64,000 nt of DNA from Trichobilharzia regenti (taxonomy: Eukaryota > Platyhelminthes > Trematoda > Strigeidida > Schistosomatidae): positions 41,699,459 to 41,763,458 of the forward strand of contig OX235265.1 of NCBI GenBank assembly GCA_944472135.2, read 5' to 3'. Below, piece after piece: positions 47,235 to 57,869 of this stretch. The notes beneath the pieces are model-generated. The model was given only the letters and a program-made list of their open reading frames with translations. It was not told where the DNA came from and made no database searches. A program made the translations under genes and the position numbers. Positions within the stretch are counted from its first letter, which is position 1. The number at the start of each line of letters is the position of its first letter.

Positions 47235-47460
47235 TTCATAGCGAACTGACGTCAGTTAAAGAAGTATTTAAAACCATACAGTATTGGACATCTGTCTCGT
47301 TCTGTTATGATACTTACTGCTAAGTATTAAACAGTACCTGTGAGCGCTTCGAATCCAGGAGGACCGGGGTTGCGAGGAGGAGTTAATGACTGACTATTCA
47401 GCTACCGGTTAGGAATTTAGTGTCTCATGTATTCTAACTTCTGCTGATTCGCTATGAAAT
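47235..47460 (-). repeat. S2 SINE, single copy
   Basis: Minus-strand copy with tail GAACTGACGTCAGTTAAAGA and a remnant head; the core is not readable. Confidence 0.5.
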
Positions 47461-47552
47461 ACCCTTGAAAAAGACCTAATATTTTTCGCAGTACAGTGTG
47501 AGAATATGTGTAAAACGAATGTGACTCAATTGAAAATGCCTACACACGATTA

Positions 47553-47795
47553 ATTTGCTTCTGTGGTTTAGTGACAGAACACCTTCCAACCATGCCTCAT
47601 GTAGTTGGAGTTTGAATGTCGGCCGACGTATTCCTGAAACTCACTCAGGTAGTTATATGCTTGGTAAAGGACGAATGCGTGGCGTGAAACCAGCAACCCT
47701 ACCCTGTAAAAACAACACAAGGTTTACTGAAACTTCAAGATTGAAACTGAAAGCTCTTTGTTCCACTTGGAATGTGAAAGGAATAAAGAAGACAG
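47553..47795 (+). repeat. S1 SINE copy
   Basis: Eroded tRNA-like head (TGGTTTAGTGACAGAACACC, GGAGTTTGAATGTC), body GGTAAAGGACGAATGC, tail GCTCTTTGTTCCACTTGGAA and AATAAAG. Confidence 0.7.
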
Positions 47796-47979
47796 ATAAT
47801 TAATTGTATCCAAATTACGCAAGCAAACAAGAGTTCAGAATTGAGTGAGGTATACTATATACAGTTCTAAAAGGAGACCCTTTAGTCTCCATATGTAACT
47901 CAATAATAATATTAATGTCAAGTGTTGTCTAAAAATTTTGAAAATTAGGAGTACGATTACGATAAGAATGAAGATGTGA

Positions 47980-48764
47980 AGTGAAGTCTGTCTGTCTGTC
48001 TGGATTCAACATAGAACTTGGCACCGAAGTGCAGCAGTTCGAGTTGCCACGTTCCAAATAGCACACAGAGGTAGACAAGAAGATGAGTGGAGAGAATCAA
48101 TAGAGTTTGACAAGTATAAGAGTGAAACAGAATGGGTAATGGTAGGAAGGAATATGAAAGATTACAGAGACTGAATACATCTGCGCCATTGACAACGATT
48201 TTGAGCCATGTCACCTATTGTCTCCAGCCATTGATTCCTAGAGTCCCGAGAACCCCAACCCGGGAGTCTGCATCTCCCTACCTGACTCAGTTTAACTGTC
48301 AAGGATTTCATGGATTGATGCCATGTTTTTGTTTGGCCACCACTGGCTCTTTTCCAACCTGAACCTATGTCAGCTAGCAATGCCCGTCGGGGGAGGCGGT
48401 GGTTAGGCATGCGCACCACGTGACCTAGCCATCTTAGTCTATGTAACTTTATAGCCTCGTCGATTGATTTTCCCTCTTTGCCTAACACTCTACGCCTAAC
48501 GTCAACATTACTTATCTTGTGAAACCACCTAAAGTGAGACAGGGATCGCAGACATCTATGATCGAAAGCAGTTAACCTTTTCATGTCTTCAACGCGTATT
48601 GGCCATGTTTCAGAGCCATAGAGAAGGACGGAGCAAACTGATGAGCAGTACACACGTCCCTTGGTTGATAACCGGATGTCACGCCTACGCCAGAGATGGT
48701 GTAAGTCAGCGAAAGCAGCTCGAGCTTTTCGGATCCGTGCTGAGATTTCATCGCCAAGTGAAGT
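47980..48764 (-). mobile_element. CR1-like retrotransposon insertion with 9-bp target duplication
   Basis: Insert 47989-48755 between two AAGTGAAGT copies (47980-47988, 48756-48764). The undisturbed right arm of the Penelope pair shows the empty site with one copy. On the minus strand it encodes DEISARIRKARAAFADLHHL near 48745-48690, then VLLYGSETWPIRVEDMKRL and [40 protein letters not shown], ending at 48162. A short CAGA repeat closes its 3' end. Only the end of the polyprotein is present (5' truncated). Confidence 0.9.
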
Positions 48765-48812
48765 GGAAAGAATTCAAGTGGTAAAATAAAATGAAAACTA
48801 GAAAGAACGTTA

Positions 48813-49316
48813 TTATGACCAAGGTAAAGAAAGGGGTTTGACAAAACTCTTTTGAACACATAATTTAGGTTTCTGTTCATGTATACCTAAAGCTTCGGCT
48901 ATGCATAAGTGAAGAAAACGTAAACTTTTGGATCGATTCGATTTTGCCATATAGATAACTTTGAAAGATGAATCACGTGGGGCTAAATGACCAGACTCTA
49001 ACATGTGATCACAAATAGATGATTTTGCAGTTCTTCGTTCGCCTTTCATTAACCAAACCGGATAGTGTTCAGCAACACGTTTTCGGAGATTACGCTTACA
49101 ACGTCCAATATAAACGGCTCCACAAGAGCAGGTAAAAGAGTAAGTGCACATAGATGTGGACAAAAGCGGTAATCTATCCTTGACACATTGTCTAATCATA
49201 TTTTGGCTGGTAAAAACTAGTTGCAGGTCAGCTGCAAGGAAAGTGCGTTTAACACATTTAGATAAACGATTTTTAATCAATTCTGAAATGGTGTCACCTT
49301 TGAATGCAAGACTCAT
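48813..49316 (-). mobile_element. Penelope-like GIY-YIG endonuclease, intact frame (family A)
   Basis: 168 open codons reading SLAFKGDTISELIKNRL, the endonuclease CTYSFTCSCGAVYIGRCKRN with C-x-C before YIG, the RxxxHYPVWL helix, SICDHMLESGHLAPRD with paired His, and CIAEALGIHEQKP with the catalytic Glu. It ends KPLSLPWS, as does the family A copy at 11-664. The start is the first Met after a truncation, so this is the 3' part of a larger polyprotein. Confidence 0.85.
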
Positions 49317-49349
49317 AAACAGTTTTTTCTTTGGTACGGTGACTTGTTA

Positions 49350-49512
49350 TCTTTCATCTTTCAAAGTTATCTACATGGCAAAATCGAATCGATCCAAAAG
49401 TTCACGTTTTCTTCACTTATGCATAGCCGAAGCTTTAGCTATACATGAACAGAAACCTAAATTATGTGTTCAAAAGCGTTTTGTCAAACCCCTTTCTTTA
49501 CCTTGGTCATAA
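49350..49512 (+). mobile_element. Second copy of the Penelope C-terminus, inverted
   Basis: Reads SSFKVIYMAKSNRSKSSRFL then HLCIAEALAIHEQKPKLCVQ and KPLSLPWS on the plus strand, nearly identical to the minus-strand copy on its left. The endonuclease core with YIG is missing here. Confidence 0.85.
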
Positions 49513-49667
49513 TAACGTTCTTTCTAATTTTTATTTTTTTTTACCACTTGAATTCTTTCCACTTCACTTCACATCTTCATTCTTATCGTAATCGTACTCC
49601 TAATTTTCAAAATAATATTAGTGACAAAAATGATTATAATGAAAGGATATTAGTTGCGTTAGCATAC

Positions 49668-49928
49668 CTTAACATGTCCAGTTGTCTTACCAACGTTTCA
49701 CGCTCCAACGCTATGCCTTCACTGAGTTCAATTGCCGCTTTTGCTCTACGTCGACGTTCTTCACGAGCTTTTTTCTGCAACGTATCAATATATACTTTAC
49801 AGTCATTCAACATTTCTTGTGATTCTTCTAATTTCCGCTGTAAGTCTTCCTTCTCTTGTAATAATTTCTCTTTTTCTTGAGCTATAGTCATTCGAGTTTT
49901 TTGAAGTTCTTCTACTTTGAAAGAAGCC
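49668..49928 (-). CDS. Main coiled-coil exon of the RASEF-like gene
   Basis: An exon of 261 nt with acceptor gatttcag and donor GTATGC. One leading base, 86 codons, two spare bases. The frame encodes a strongly charged helix: LLFKVEELQKTRMTIAQEKE at the start, a basic KKAREERRRRAKAA stretch, and LVRQLDMLR at the end, with R completed by the next exon. The motif LDMLRTINQKL across the splice resembles the LDxLRExNxKLxDE pattern seen before the linker in RASEF and CRACR2A proteins, which is the main family clue outside the GTPase domain. The in-frame ATG at 49891 is internal, not a start. A Penelope inverted repeat ends about 50 bases downstream of the donor. Confidence 0.85.
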
Positions 49929-50224
49929 TGAAATCAGATAGGTTAATTCATAAAATCAAACAAATAAGGATAATATTGTCTGCTTCCTGGTTAAAAACGT
50001 ATTCCTTTAACATAGTACGTGCTGACAGAGCATTAAAGGATAAAAGGAAATGACTTTCGATCCAAAGCTTTTTTACCGTTTGCCTCAAATCACCAAAACT
50101 AGATTACAAGCGTTCTTCAGTGGTAAACTGCTCAGATTTGTGACCGTCATACTGGAAACTATTGATAAAATTTGATTCGCTTCAAGGTGTAGATAGACAT
50201 GACGTTGGTTACTTTTAGGAATTT

Positions 50225-50905
50225 AATAAGAGGCACCAGTGACCATCAGTTGGAGAAATCGAAAGAAAGTCGACTTTTTCACTTACCTCCACAGCATCGT
50301 TTCAACTACATGTAGCACGGATAAGGATGTTAATGATAGCCACGGGAGGAAAAATAGCAAATGTTTCATTAATGTAAGCTCGATGTGGAGATCTAAAGTA
50401 CTCAGCACAAGGAACAAGATCCAAGTTTTCAACAGTGATATAAATCCAGTGCTCCTATATGGTTTAGAGACTTGTTACTCTTGTGACAAGAAGCTTTTCT
50501 ACTAGGCTAATATAAACTTTAATTAACACTTGCCTTCTCTCAATTCTGAAGGTCAGATAGCTGTTAGGAAAGAATAAATCACAAGGAGATCTGTTGGTGA
50601 AACAGCCAAAAACATATTGCTCAACAAAATTCGCAGAAGAAAATGGAGATGAAGTGGATATTTATATTGAGAAGATAGTTAATTATCATCACGCTCCAAG
50701 CAGGCTTTGGGGTGGAATCTGGATGGGAAGCAACTCGTTTGGCAAGGTCTGAGTGTAAAAAGGAGGAGGTTGTGAGATAGGGAAATGAAAGCTTATGGGC
50801 AATCTTAAAGCCAGATGAAAAAGACTGCAGAAAACAGAATAAAATGGTGATGCTCCTGTACAACCCTGTATTCCACTTGAAACCCAAGGCAATGATAATG
50901 AAAAA
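50225..50905 (+). mobile_element. RTE retrotransposon 3' fragment
   Basis: Decayed post-RT domain: HSIVSTTCSTDKDVNDSHGR, STRNKIQVFNSDINPVLLYG and LETCYSCDKKLFY, ending in a tail ACCCTGTATTCCACTTGAAA and AATGATAATG. It lies in the intron that is expected to hold the missing exon. Confidence 0.72.
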
Positions 50906-51044
50906 TAATCCAACGCTTCATAATGAAAGAAGATTCAACTAGAATATCATGCCGATAGCCACGTTGTATGAATGATAAGTGAAATGAAAAATTTACTCAC
51001 ATTTAAGAAAGACATCTTTAATTTCAGCTTAGTTTTCATCCCTA

Positions 51045-51290
51045 ACACCAATTGGATCACTATTGGAAACTTAAGAGTACTAGACAGTTTAGTTGCTGTT
51101 TAGGACAGTGAGCATTCACCACACCATCAGTGATCCAACATATATAGCTTTGAGGTTCCTAGGTGGCATCTTCTCATCCAGACAGTGTGCTGAACTCCAA
51201 TCGGTCATGATCATAACTCCTACCAGTTCTCTAAGTGACGCATTAGTGAATATCCTTCCTATCACCTGATTTGCTGAACTCCTTTAGTCA
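51045..51290 (-). repeat. S2 SINE, single copy
   Basis: Minus-strand copy with GGAAACTTAAGAGTACTAGAC and an eroded hammerhead block; head region near 51120-51200. Confidence 0.5.
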
Positions 51291-51778
51291 CCACTTTTTA
51301 CATCTATCCTGAAACCATTCATAACCAAAAAGTTGTTATTAGATTTTAGTTGGTTTTAGGACTGATATTGGTTTGAGATGAAATCTACCATAACATAAAT
51401 TAATTATATCCTAGCTACAGACAAACAGCTGCAACTAACTTTCCGTCTTCATAAACACTTACGAAGCCAGTTGTCTGAAATATGATTTCCACACAATGCT
51501 GTTTTGGTCGAATTTTTACGTTTCATTCAACAATTTACAGGATAAAACATCTTTCTCTCTATCACTCTTATGCTAAAATTTCACATTTAAAGCAGTGCCT
51601 CAGACGCATTTAATATCAACTTTAAAATGAATAGTGTCACGTGATTTAAAGTTATTTATCTGAGTGAAACGTGATCAATAGACATTGAACAGTAAGGAAT
51701 TTACGAGAGAGGCGTAGAACAGAATGCATTTGACATAAATAACCTCCTTATTTAATAAAATAAATAATGTTAACGTAC

Positions 51779-51874
51779 CTTTTCATACTGTTGTACAAGG
51801 TCATTCAATAGTTTCTCCTTCTCTTGTACTTTATTGTTTAATTCTTCGCGTAATTCTCTTTCTTTTAACTCTTC
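51779..51874 (-). CDS. Coiled-coil exon of the RASEF-like gene
   Basis: An exon of 96 nt, exactly 32 codons, with acceptor tttcaag and a strong donor GTACGT. It reads EELKERELREELNNKVQEKE and then KLLNDLVQQYEK, a clear heptad pattern continuing the preceding exon in phase 0. It ends in phase 0, but the next recognised exon (49928) begins with one spare base that needs two more. Either a further exon whose length leaves two spare bases lies in the 1.85 kb between, or one of these boundaries is misplaced. The coding sense of the exon itself is convincing. Confidence 0.72.
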
Positions 51875-51899
51875 CTTGAAAATGAGATAGTGTAAACAG

Positions 51900-53175
51900 A
51901 GAAAACAGAGACTATTTATACAGCTGGGGTCATCTGTGTTTTGATGTAATTTAGTGGATGGTGACTAGCAGTAGAATCGAGAAATCGCATTTCATTCCAT
52001 TTAGGACTCGGCTTCTGAATGTACCTGCATTCCCTAGTGAGTGCTCATTTTCTTCCTGGGACTGGAATCCAATACTCATCGTTTCAAACGCTAGAGTGTT
52101 ATCCGCTAGACCAACAATCGACATGAGTTATTATCTGTTTTTAAGTTAATTTTGATTTTCCTGCTGATTGGTTGGACCAAAACGTTCTGCTTTTTTTAAC
52201 ATGTCGGCTTCTAGCATAGACGCCTCAATGATGCATGTACTAGAAGCTGACAAGTTAACCGAGGTCAAACACCTTGATTCGGTCAATCGACAGGAAAATC
52301 AAAAGTGACTTAATAATCTGTGTTTTGTCAACAATGAGAGGTAAAAATCGATCTTATTAGTTTATTTGAATGTTTTAATTATGGCAGTCTTAGTCTCAGC
52401 GCTGAATAAATTATAGGACAGAAGTTTAAGCACTGTTCGTTGATGTGGTGCGCCAATAGAGAATGTTTTGATTTAGTTGTGTTCTCTAAGCTGGTTGATT
52501 TAGTTATGAAACGTCTTCAGTAGAAGCTTTGAAATGAAGTGGACTTATTTTAATTCTTTATGAATGATCTAATTGTATCCCATGGTGACCTCTGTCGTGC
52601 TTGGTTGTTAATCTAAACGTTTTTGTCATGTGATTTATTCTTTATTATTTGGCAAATTTGATCTATAGTAATATGCCTGCTGATCGCTGATTCCTCTGAG
52701 CGCCACGCCTGTAGAAATTCCTTGGAACGTTTTGTGTTTCCACTGTTTTTAAAATTTGTACAATTCTCCAATCAGATGGAGAAACTCTTTTCAAGCCTTC
52801 AAGACTGAATAATGTGTGGCGACTGCTTTAAGTAGTCAACTTGTTAAATGAAACGAAATTTTTATAATGTTATTCATTTGACGCAAGCGGTCAGTGAAAG
52901 TGCGTTCCATCCCATTTTCAGTCAATCAGCGCTTGATGGGCTTGCATCTTAAAAAATGATGATATTCTCACTAAGACATGAATTCAGAGTCAGAGTTTCC
53001 AAAGGGGATCGTTTATTATTATTTAATTGAGTCTCAGAGGTAACCTTATCATTCATTGAGATGTATTTGCTTTGCATCCAACTGGCGAGTCTTGATTAAC
53101 ATGAAATATGCGTAAACTTATAGATTTCAAAGACTTTGTAACATTCTATAGTTTGGTTTGTAAGGGTTAGTTATG
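51900..53175. other. Intronic stretch without recognised genes
   Basis: AT-rich noncoding intron. Near 52470-52530 a stretch resembles one arm of the 13.1-kb palindrome. Near 52160-52310, two short inverted segments (GTCCAACCAATCAGCAGGAA-like on one side, TCGACAGGAAAATC on the other) suggest a small fold-back. No gene supported. Confidence 0.4.
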
Positions 53176-53177
53176 TT

Positions 53178-53518
53178 TTTACGAGTTCATCACGGATTGA
53201 AATCAGTTAGAGAACTATTGAAAACCAGGGAGCACTGGAAAGCTGCTGTTTCATCCTAGTTTGGAATCATCGGTAGTACGCACCCACTGGGATTCGAATG
53301 GGTAGAAGTTAGAATTCATGAGCTATTAAATCTTTCCCAGTGGCTGAATGGTATACGAGCTTGCCTTTTAACCGGAACGTCCTGGGTTGGAACCCTGGCA
53401 GTGGGTGCGTACTGCCGATGATTCCTAAACTAGGATGAAACAGCAGCTGTCCAGTACTCCCTGGTTTTCAATGGTTCTCTAGCTGATATCAATCCGTGAT
53501 CAACTCGTAAAACTTTGT
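53178..53518. repeat. Head-to-head pair of S2 SINEs, long arms
   Basis: Minus copy 53178-53300 and plus copy about 53320-53518 form inverted arms of about 115 bp with few mismatches. Both carry the same variant core: CCGATGA, TTCC, loop, GGAT, GAAACAGC. The plus copy has head CTTTTAACCGGAACGTCCTG and B box GGGTTGGAACCC. Shared core variants in both arms indicate that they derive from one source rather than two independent insertions. Confidence 0.8.
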
Positions 53519-53529
53519 CATATATTTTC

Positions 53530-54535
53530 ATTTACAGTCATGACAATAAGCTGAACTAAAAGAGTTCATTGCACTCACGATAGAGTACTTAATTTGTTTC
53601 ATTTGTCTATTTAAGTTAAACATATAGATGGAGGCCTCTGATGCATTTATGTAAGCATAGATCCATTACTATTTACCTCTTTCTTTATGAAAGACTACGA
53701 AGGACAAATAGTCTACTATATAAATACAGCTATCTGGCTTATGCATTAGTAACATGACCTAATATTCAATGCTGAAAAGTTGTTAGAACTATTAGTAGTT
53801 TGCACTTCTCCTATCAATTAGCTATTCAGTCATTGATTAGAAATTTCGTGATTTAATATTTCCATCATTGCAATCTTCAAGGAACTTATGTCCATTTCGG
53901 AGATTGGAACATAGGTCACTCAGTGTTGCAGTCAGACACGTTACCACTGAGCTATTTTGGCTCACAACTGACCTCCTGTAGGACTGTAGTGAATAATTTG
54001 ATTGAACAGTAGGTGGTAACTAATTTCATGCATCAAGTCGTTCGTTTGATGCAGACTGACATCTATTTGATTGCAGAACTTTGTAGCCCGGGTTTAGATT
54101 TTAGGAGGGACATGAGTTCCTTGAAGATTGTGGCTACTGGCGAAAATCCCTAAACCTTGATTGATGCTTTCTGATGAATACCTTCAACCATGTAACAACA
54201 ATTCAGAATACTTCTGAATGGCAAACCAGCTAGAATGGCAGCCATATTGCAAAGTTGAGTGATAGAATTCAATTTGAACTAAACGAAGAACTAGACGCAT
54301 AAAATTTGTAGTAATTTAGTGAGTCACATTTTCCAACTTAATGGTAAAATTGTAGCTGCTATCTGGCATAAGATTATTAACATTTCTTTACCAAGTTTCT
54401 CGTCTTCTACCATTACAAATATGCATTTCTTATTTGAATGGCATCAGTAAGAACTCATAGCTTATAGAATAATGGTCAACAGAGATGAGTGTAATCAACA
54501 CTTCCATCTGGACACCTACACTGGTTTCCAGTTAT
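53530..54535. other. Intronic stretch with a weak tRNA-like scrap
   Basis: AT-rich intron. 54080-54190 resembles an eroded S3-type SINE (CGGGTTTAGATTTTAGGAG, GGCGAAAATCCC). 53920-53960 has a tRNA-like CAGTCAGACACGTTACCACT on the minus strand. No gene. Confidence 0.4.
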
Positions 54536-54539
54536 ACAC

Positions 54540-54860
54540 TATCTAGTATTGGTTTTGTAGGGATTTTGTTTGATTGCATGGAATATTTCATCATCAGCTG
54601 ACATCTAGTGGGAAGCCATGACCAATAGGGTACAGCAGGTCGAAGATGACGCAGCAACTCATCAAAGAAGACATTGTGAAATGGTCACGCTATGTAGTGA
54701 ATTGGCAGAAGTTAGAATTCAAGAACCAATGGTTTACGAGCTCGCCTTGTAACCAGAAGGTCCTGTGTTGGAACCCCAGTGGGTGCGTACTGATGAAGAG
54801 TCCCAAACTAGGACGAAACAGCTGTTCAGTACTCACAGGATTTCCAGTGGTTCTCTAACG
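54540..54860. repeat. S2 SINE, near full length, with minus-strand flank
   Basis: Minus tail 54540-54604 then plus copy 54605-54860: 5' part, head CTTGTAACCAGAAGGTCCTG with GGAACCCC, then GTACTG, ATGAAGA, GTCC, CAAACTA, GGAC, GAAACAGCTGTT, CAGTACTCACAGG. Helix I can pair perfectly (GTACTG with CAGTAC), helix II and III pair; only C3 is changed to A, and the cleavage triplet is GUU. Confidence 0.82.
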
Positions 54861-55081
54861 GTATACGCTTTCACTTTGAGTGGTAGTTAATAAGGGATAG
54901 AGATAGGTAGACATTTAGACACAGAGAGTACCCAATTACTAATAGCACTTTGCAGCTTCTAATATCATTTGTTACAAAAAAAAGTAAGTATGTCATTACT
55001 ACTCCTCCTACTCACATTTATCAGCAGTGTGGGTAGGCCAGAAAAAAATAAATTAATGTAGTGATAAGTCAACTGTCTTAC

Positions 55082-55172
55082 TTTCTGCTTCAACTGTTCT
55101 TTCTCTTGATTAACTTGTTGTTCAAGTTCTTCAACTAAATGATGCAGTTCTTCGTCTTGCTTTATTATTTTA
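55082..55172 (-). CDS. Coiled-coil exon 1 seen of the RASEF-like gene
   Basis: An exon of 91 nt with acceptor ...aactag and donor GTAAGA. One leading base is followed by 30 codons ending in phase 0. The translation is rich in E, Q, K and L with leucines spaced as in a parallel coiled coil (KIIKQDEELHHLVEELEQ, then QVNQEKEQLKQK). It lies upstream of the other exons and joins in phase 0 to the exon at 51779. The single leading base means an earlier exon ends with two spare bases; I could not find that exon between here and the right edge of the window. Coiled coils of this gene family mediate dimerisation; that role is inferred here. Confidence 0.75.
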
Positions 55173-55309
55173 CTAGTTAAATAATAAAAAAGATAAAATT
55201 ATGAAATAGAATTACATTAATGTATTTCTCACTTATTTATTACTCATTTTTGAAAGAATTAATATTGATATTTATTGAAGTTTAATTATTGCCTTCTTAT
55301 TTTTCTTAT

Positions 55310-55480
55310 TTATATTATTCCATTTGGTTTTCAGTGGATCATAGGGCTTCGGTATCATATCACCATCTCACTCTTTTCTCTGCGGTCATTTCTGTCTGGT
55401 TTCACGACTGACCTTAGACTTTCATTTTTTCTTCAATCAACCTCCTATAAGTCGCCTTCGGACGTCGAACTCGTTGTTTT
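55310..55480 (-). mobile_element. RTE retrotransposon tail, minus strand
   Basis: The minus strand ends GAAGCCCTATGATCCACTGA then AATGGAATAATAT, the RTE tail, about 140 bases upstream of the first coiled-coil exon seen. The plus-strand frame over it is chance. Confidence 0.6.
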
Positions 55481-55919
55481 CTATTCGTGTTTCACTAGAA
55501 TATACATATCTTTACATATCCCTGATGAGGATGTAGGAGCTCAATGCTGCTGAGTCCAAAATTTGTATGAAATCTGTCATGTTTAATAGTTCTCTAATTT
55601 ATATCAGTCCATGAAAAAATTTACCTTGAATATAATCAATTTCTTACAATCGAATATGCAAAACTATTTCAATGAAGTTCTTTTGTATCAATTAATCAGT
55701 TCATTAATTTTTTTGTTCACCAATTCGTGGTGTCACTACGCAATGGTATACATTAATAAAGTCTCAATTATTCGGGGAAATATTTCTTTTAAAGCAAATA
55801 CTCAGTATCCTTAAAACTGTTTGGTACTTTATGCTGAACTTCAAGTAAATTGAAAAATGAATACAATATAATTTATTTAAATATTTGCAAATACGGATTC
55901 TCAGGGATTTGACTGATTT

Positions 55920-56230
55920 CAACTTATATTGAGGGCTGACTTCAGTTAGAGGACTATTCAAAACCGAAGAGTACTGAACGGCTGTTTAGTTCTAGTCTTT
56001 TACCACTCACCCATGACCCTACAGAAAACTGAACCTAGGACCTTCAAGTTATGAGGCAAGCTGGTTGATCATTCAACCAAATGGATGAAATCCAATGGCC
56101 AGCCAACTTTTTTCTGTCAATTATGCAACCTCAGTATCTTAAGATTGGTCTCTTGTAAGGTTACGGATCTGTACCGATGAAGAGTCTCAAGCAGGGACAA
56201 GACAGTCATCCAAGTACTTTATGGTTAGCT
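55920..56230. repeat. Head-to-head pair of S2 SINEs
   Basis: Minus copy 55920-56080 (TTCAGTTAGAGGACTATTCA, AAAACCGAAGAGTACTGAAC) and plus end 56150-56230 (GTACCG, ATGAAGA, GTCT, CAAGCAGGGAC). Cores eroded. Confidence 0.58.
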
Positions 56231-56519
56231 CGTGATTTTAAACATTTAGATTAGACTAACTGGAAAATTAGTTTAAATTAGCTCACAATCGATCTTTGTC
56301 GAATAAATCATTTTCGGTGAACACCTGTTTAATTTTAAGCATAAAAATTCACAAATAATTTGCCGAAATGTAGGCTAGAAGTTTTCTTTATTTTGCTAAT
56401 TCACCTAATTATAGTATAGCTATTGGATAAAAAATACAGTTTATTATATCACTACATTTATTAGACTAAATTACGAATGTGTTAAATAATTCTTAATTAA
56501 GGTTCATAGTATTCAGTAT

Positions 56520-56700
56520 TCGTTCCTTGCGTTCCGAGCGAAACATTAGATTCCAAGCCTGAGCTTTTGACTTATCGGAAGCAGTGGTGCTTTTTACAGG
56601 TTTACTATCCACTGAAATCTTGAAAGGCTTTGAGAGGAAATGGAACCCTCACCACACACTTGGCTGGCATGAATTCTATCACCTAACCACCGATTCAGTA
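56520..56700 (-). repeat. S1 SINE, eroded
   Basis: Minus-strand: tail near 56530-56560 (TTTCGCTCGGAACGCAAGGA) and a head with GGTTAGGTGATAGAATTC near 56690. Truncated in places. Confidence 0.5.
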
Positions 56701-57119
56701 AAAATCATAAATAGAAAAATTATATAACCAAACAGTCGCCAGTTACCTAACACATTGAACGTTAACCTCAGTGTTAATAACAATGTTATGCAACAGTAGA
56801 GGAGAAAGTGCCAATACTTATGATCAAAGACGGATAGCCTTTCTGAGTTTTCCGCTTTCAACAGCCATGTCTCATGAATTAAAAATAGAACAGAAAGAAT
56901 TTCTGTTTAGTACACCCATCTGTTGGTTGGTAGTCAGATTATATGTTTACACCGGAGGTGACGTTATTTGACAAACGTTGTATAAGTCTTTTGTATCCAT
57001 GCTGAAATTTCAACAGCAATTAACCCACTGGGACCGATGGTTCTTCGCAAATTAGTGGAGTGATTATGGTGCTCAAACGCTTCACTTCCTATCATTAAAC
57101 TAGGCGTTAGTGAAATTTG

Positions 57120-57865
57120 TAAAATCCATGGTCTGGACAGCAGCAACATCCAGTGCCAATCACCATCAACGGGAGGGATTAGAACGAGGTTACTTCATTC
57201 ACTTATTTAAGGAGCACTGTCTCAACTACAGACTGTCGGAACGGACGAGGATTTCAAATCGAGCAGGAATCGGGAAGGCGAGAAACACATTCACTCATCA
57301 ACCTGAAACCAATTGGGAAATCTTCGTCACTCAGAATCAACAACAAAATTTGGTAGGATTTTCTGTACAAACGTCAAGTCAGTTCTTTTATACGGATCAG
57401 AAACTTGGCGGGTGAGTCATAAAGAATATTTCCAACATCCTGTTGCAGACTTTTATCAACAACAACTGTCTTCGCTGGATCTATACTGAAGATCAGATGG
57501 CCGGGGGCCGGAAAGAATCAGCAGCAAGAAACTATGTCAGGGAACAAACAAAACAAGAACCAATCGCCAACCAACATATATGCAGGAGAAAGTGGAGATG
57601 GATTGAACACGCTCGCTGAAGAGGCCGCTAGGTGATATCGCGCGCGCGTCAGGCGATTGCTGGAGTGGAACCCAACAGATTGGGAAGCGGCGAGTGGGAT
57701 GTCAATGCAAGAGTGACATGGAGGAGTGAAGGGAGTTGAAAGAGTATGGACGAACATGGATTCAGGTGAAAAGCACAGCAGAAGGAACACAGAAGCAAGT
57801 GGAGACGTGCAGTTGAAGCCCTATGTTCCACTAGGAACCCAAGGGAACAATAATAATAATAATGG
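57120..57865 (+). mobile_element. RTE retrotransposon 3' fragment
   Basis: Decayed domain with SIGKARNTFTHQPETN-like sequence, NVKSVLLYGSETWRVSHKEYF in shifted frames near 57380-57425, and the tail GAAGCCCTATGTTCCACTAG, AACCCAAGGGAACAATAATA. The tail is among the best preserved and defines the shared 3' sequence. Confidence 0.78.
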
Positions 57866-57869
57866 TCTG

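Larger units (their letters stand above)
47938..49615. mobile_element. Inverted pair of Penelope-like elements (family A)
   Basis: Left arm on the minus strand (from about 49320 down to 47938) includes a 168-codon endonuclease frame; right arm on the plus strand (about 49350-49615) repeats only its last 53 codons and the 3' flank. Both run to the same end sequence (AAAATTAGGAGTACGATTAC and its complement). The left arm is split by a 767-bp retrotransposon. Confidence 0.85.
13343..55172 (-). other. RASEF/CRACR2A-like Rab GTPase gene locus (10 exons seen, partial)
   Basis: This spans a minus-strand host gene assembled by hand from ten exons: 55082-55172, 51779-51874, 49668-49928, 44375-44647, 42183-42262, 42033-42132, 30405-30465, 25802-26007, 17772-18000 and 13343-13419. 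All have AG acceptors and GT donors, and phases join correctly except between the second and third. The product is a coiled coil (about 150 residues seen), a polar linker, then a Rab-type GTPase domain with all five G motifs. Established knowledge: EF-hand plus coiled coil plus Rab is the layout of RASEF (Rab45), CRACR2A and Rab44, large Rabs acting in calcium-linked membrane traffic. The EF-hands are not in the window and are inferred to lie to the right. The C-terminal exon, which might carry a prenylated cysteine, was not located. Between RASEF and CRACR2A I cannot decide. Confidence 0.88.

Noticed and set aside
49464..49880. 138-codon plus-strand open frame
   Set aside because: It overlaps the Penelope flank and the antisense of the host coiled-coil exon; composition follows from those.
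49634..49891. Start of a separate coiled-coil gene at the internal methionine
   Set aside because: The frame opens upstream to a splice acceptor at 49929 and closes at a donor that joins in phase to the next exon.
50990..51035. A micro-exon filling the phase gap (donor GTGAGT at about 51000)
   Set aside because: A donor is present, but no pyrimidine tract and no acceptor gives the required length of two spare bases.
55275..55553. 92-codon open frame as a gene
   Set aside because: Antisense to an RTE tail; no domain.
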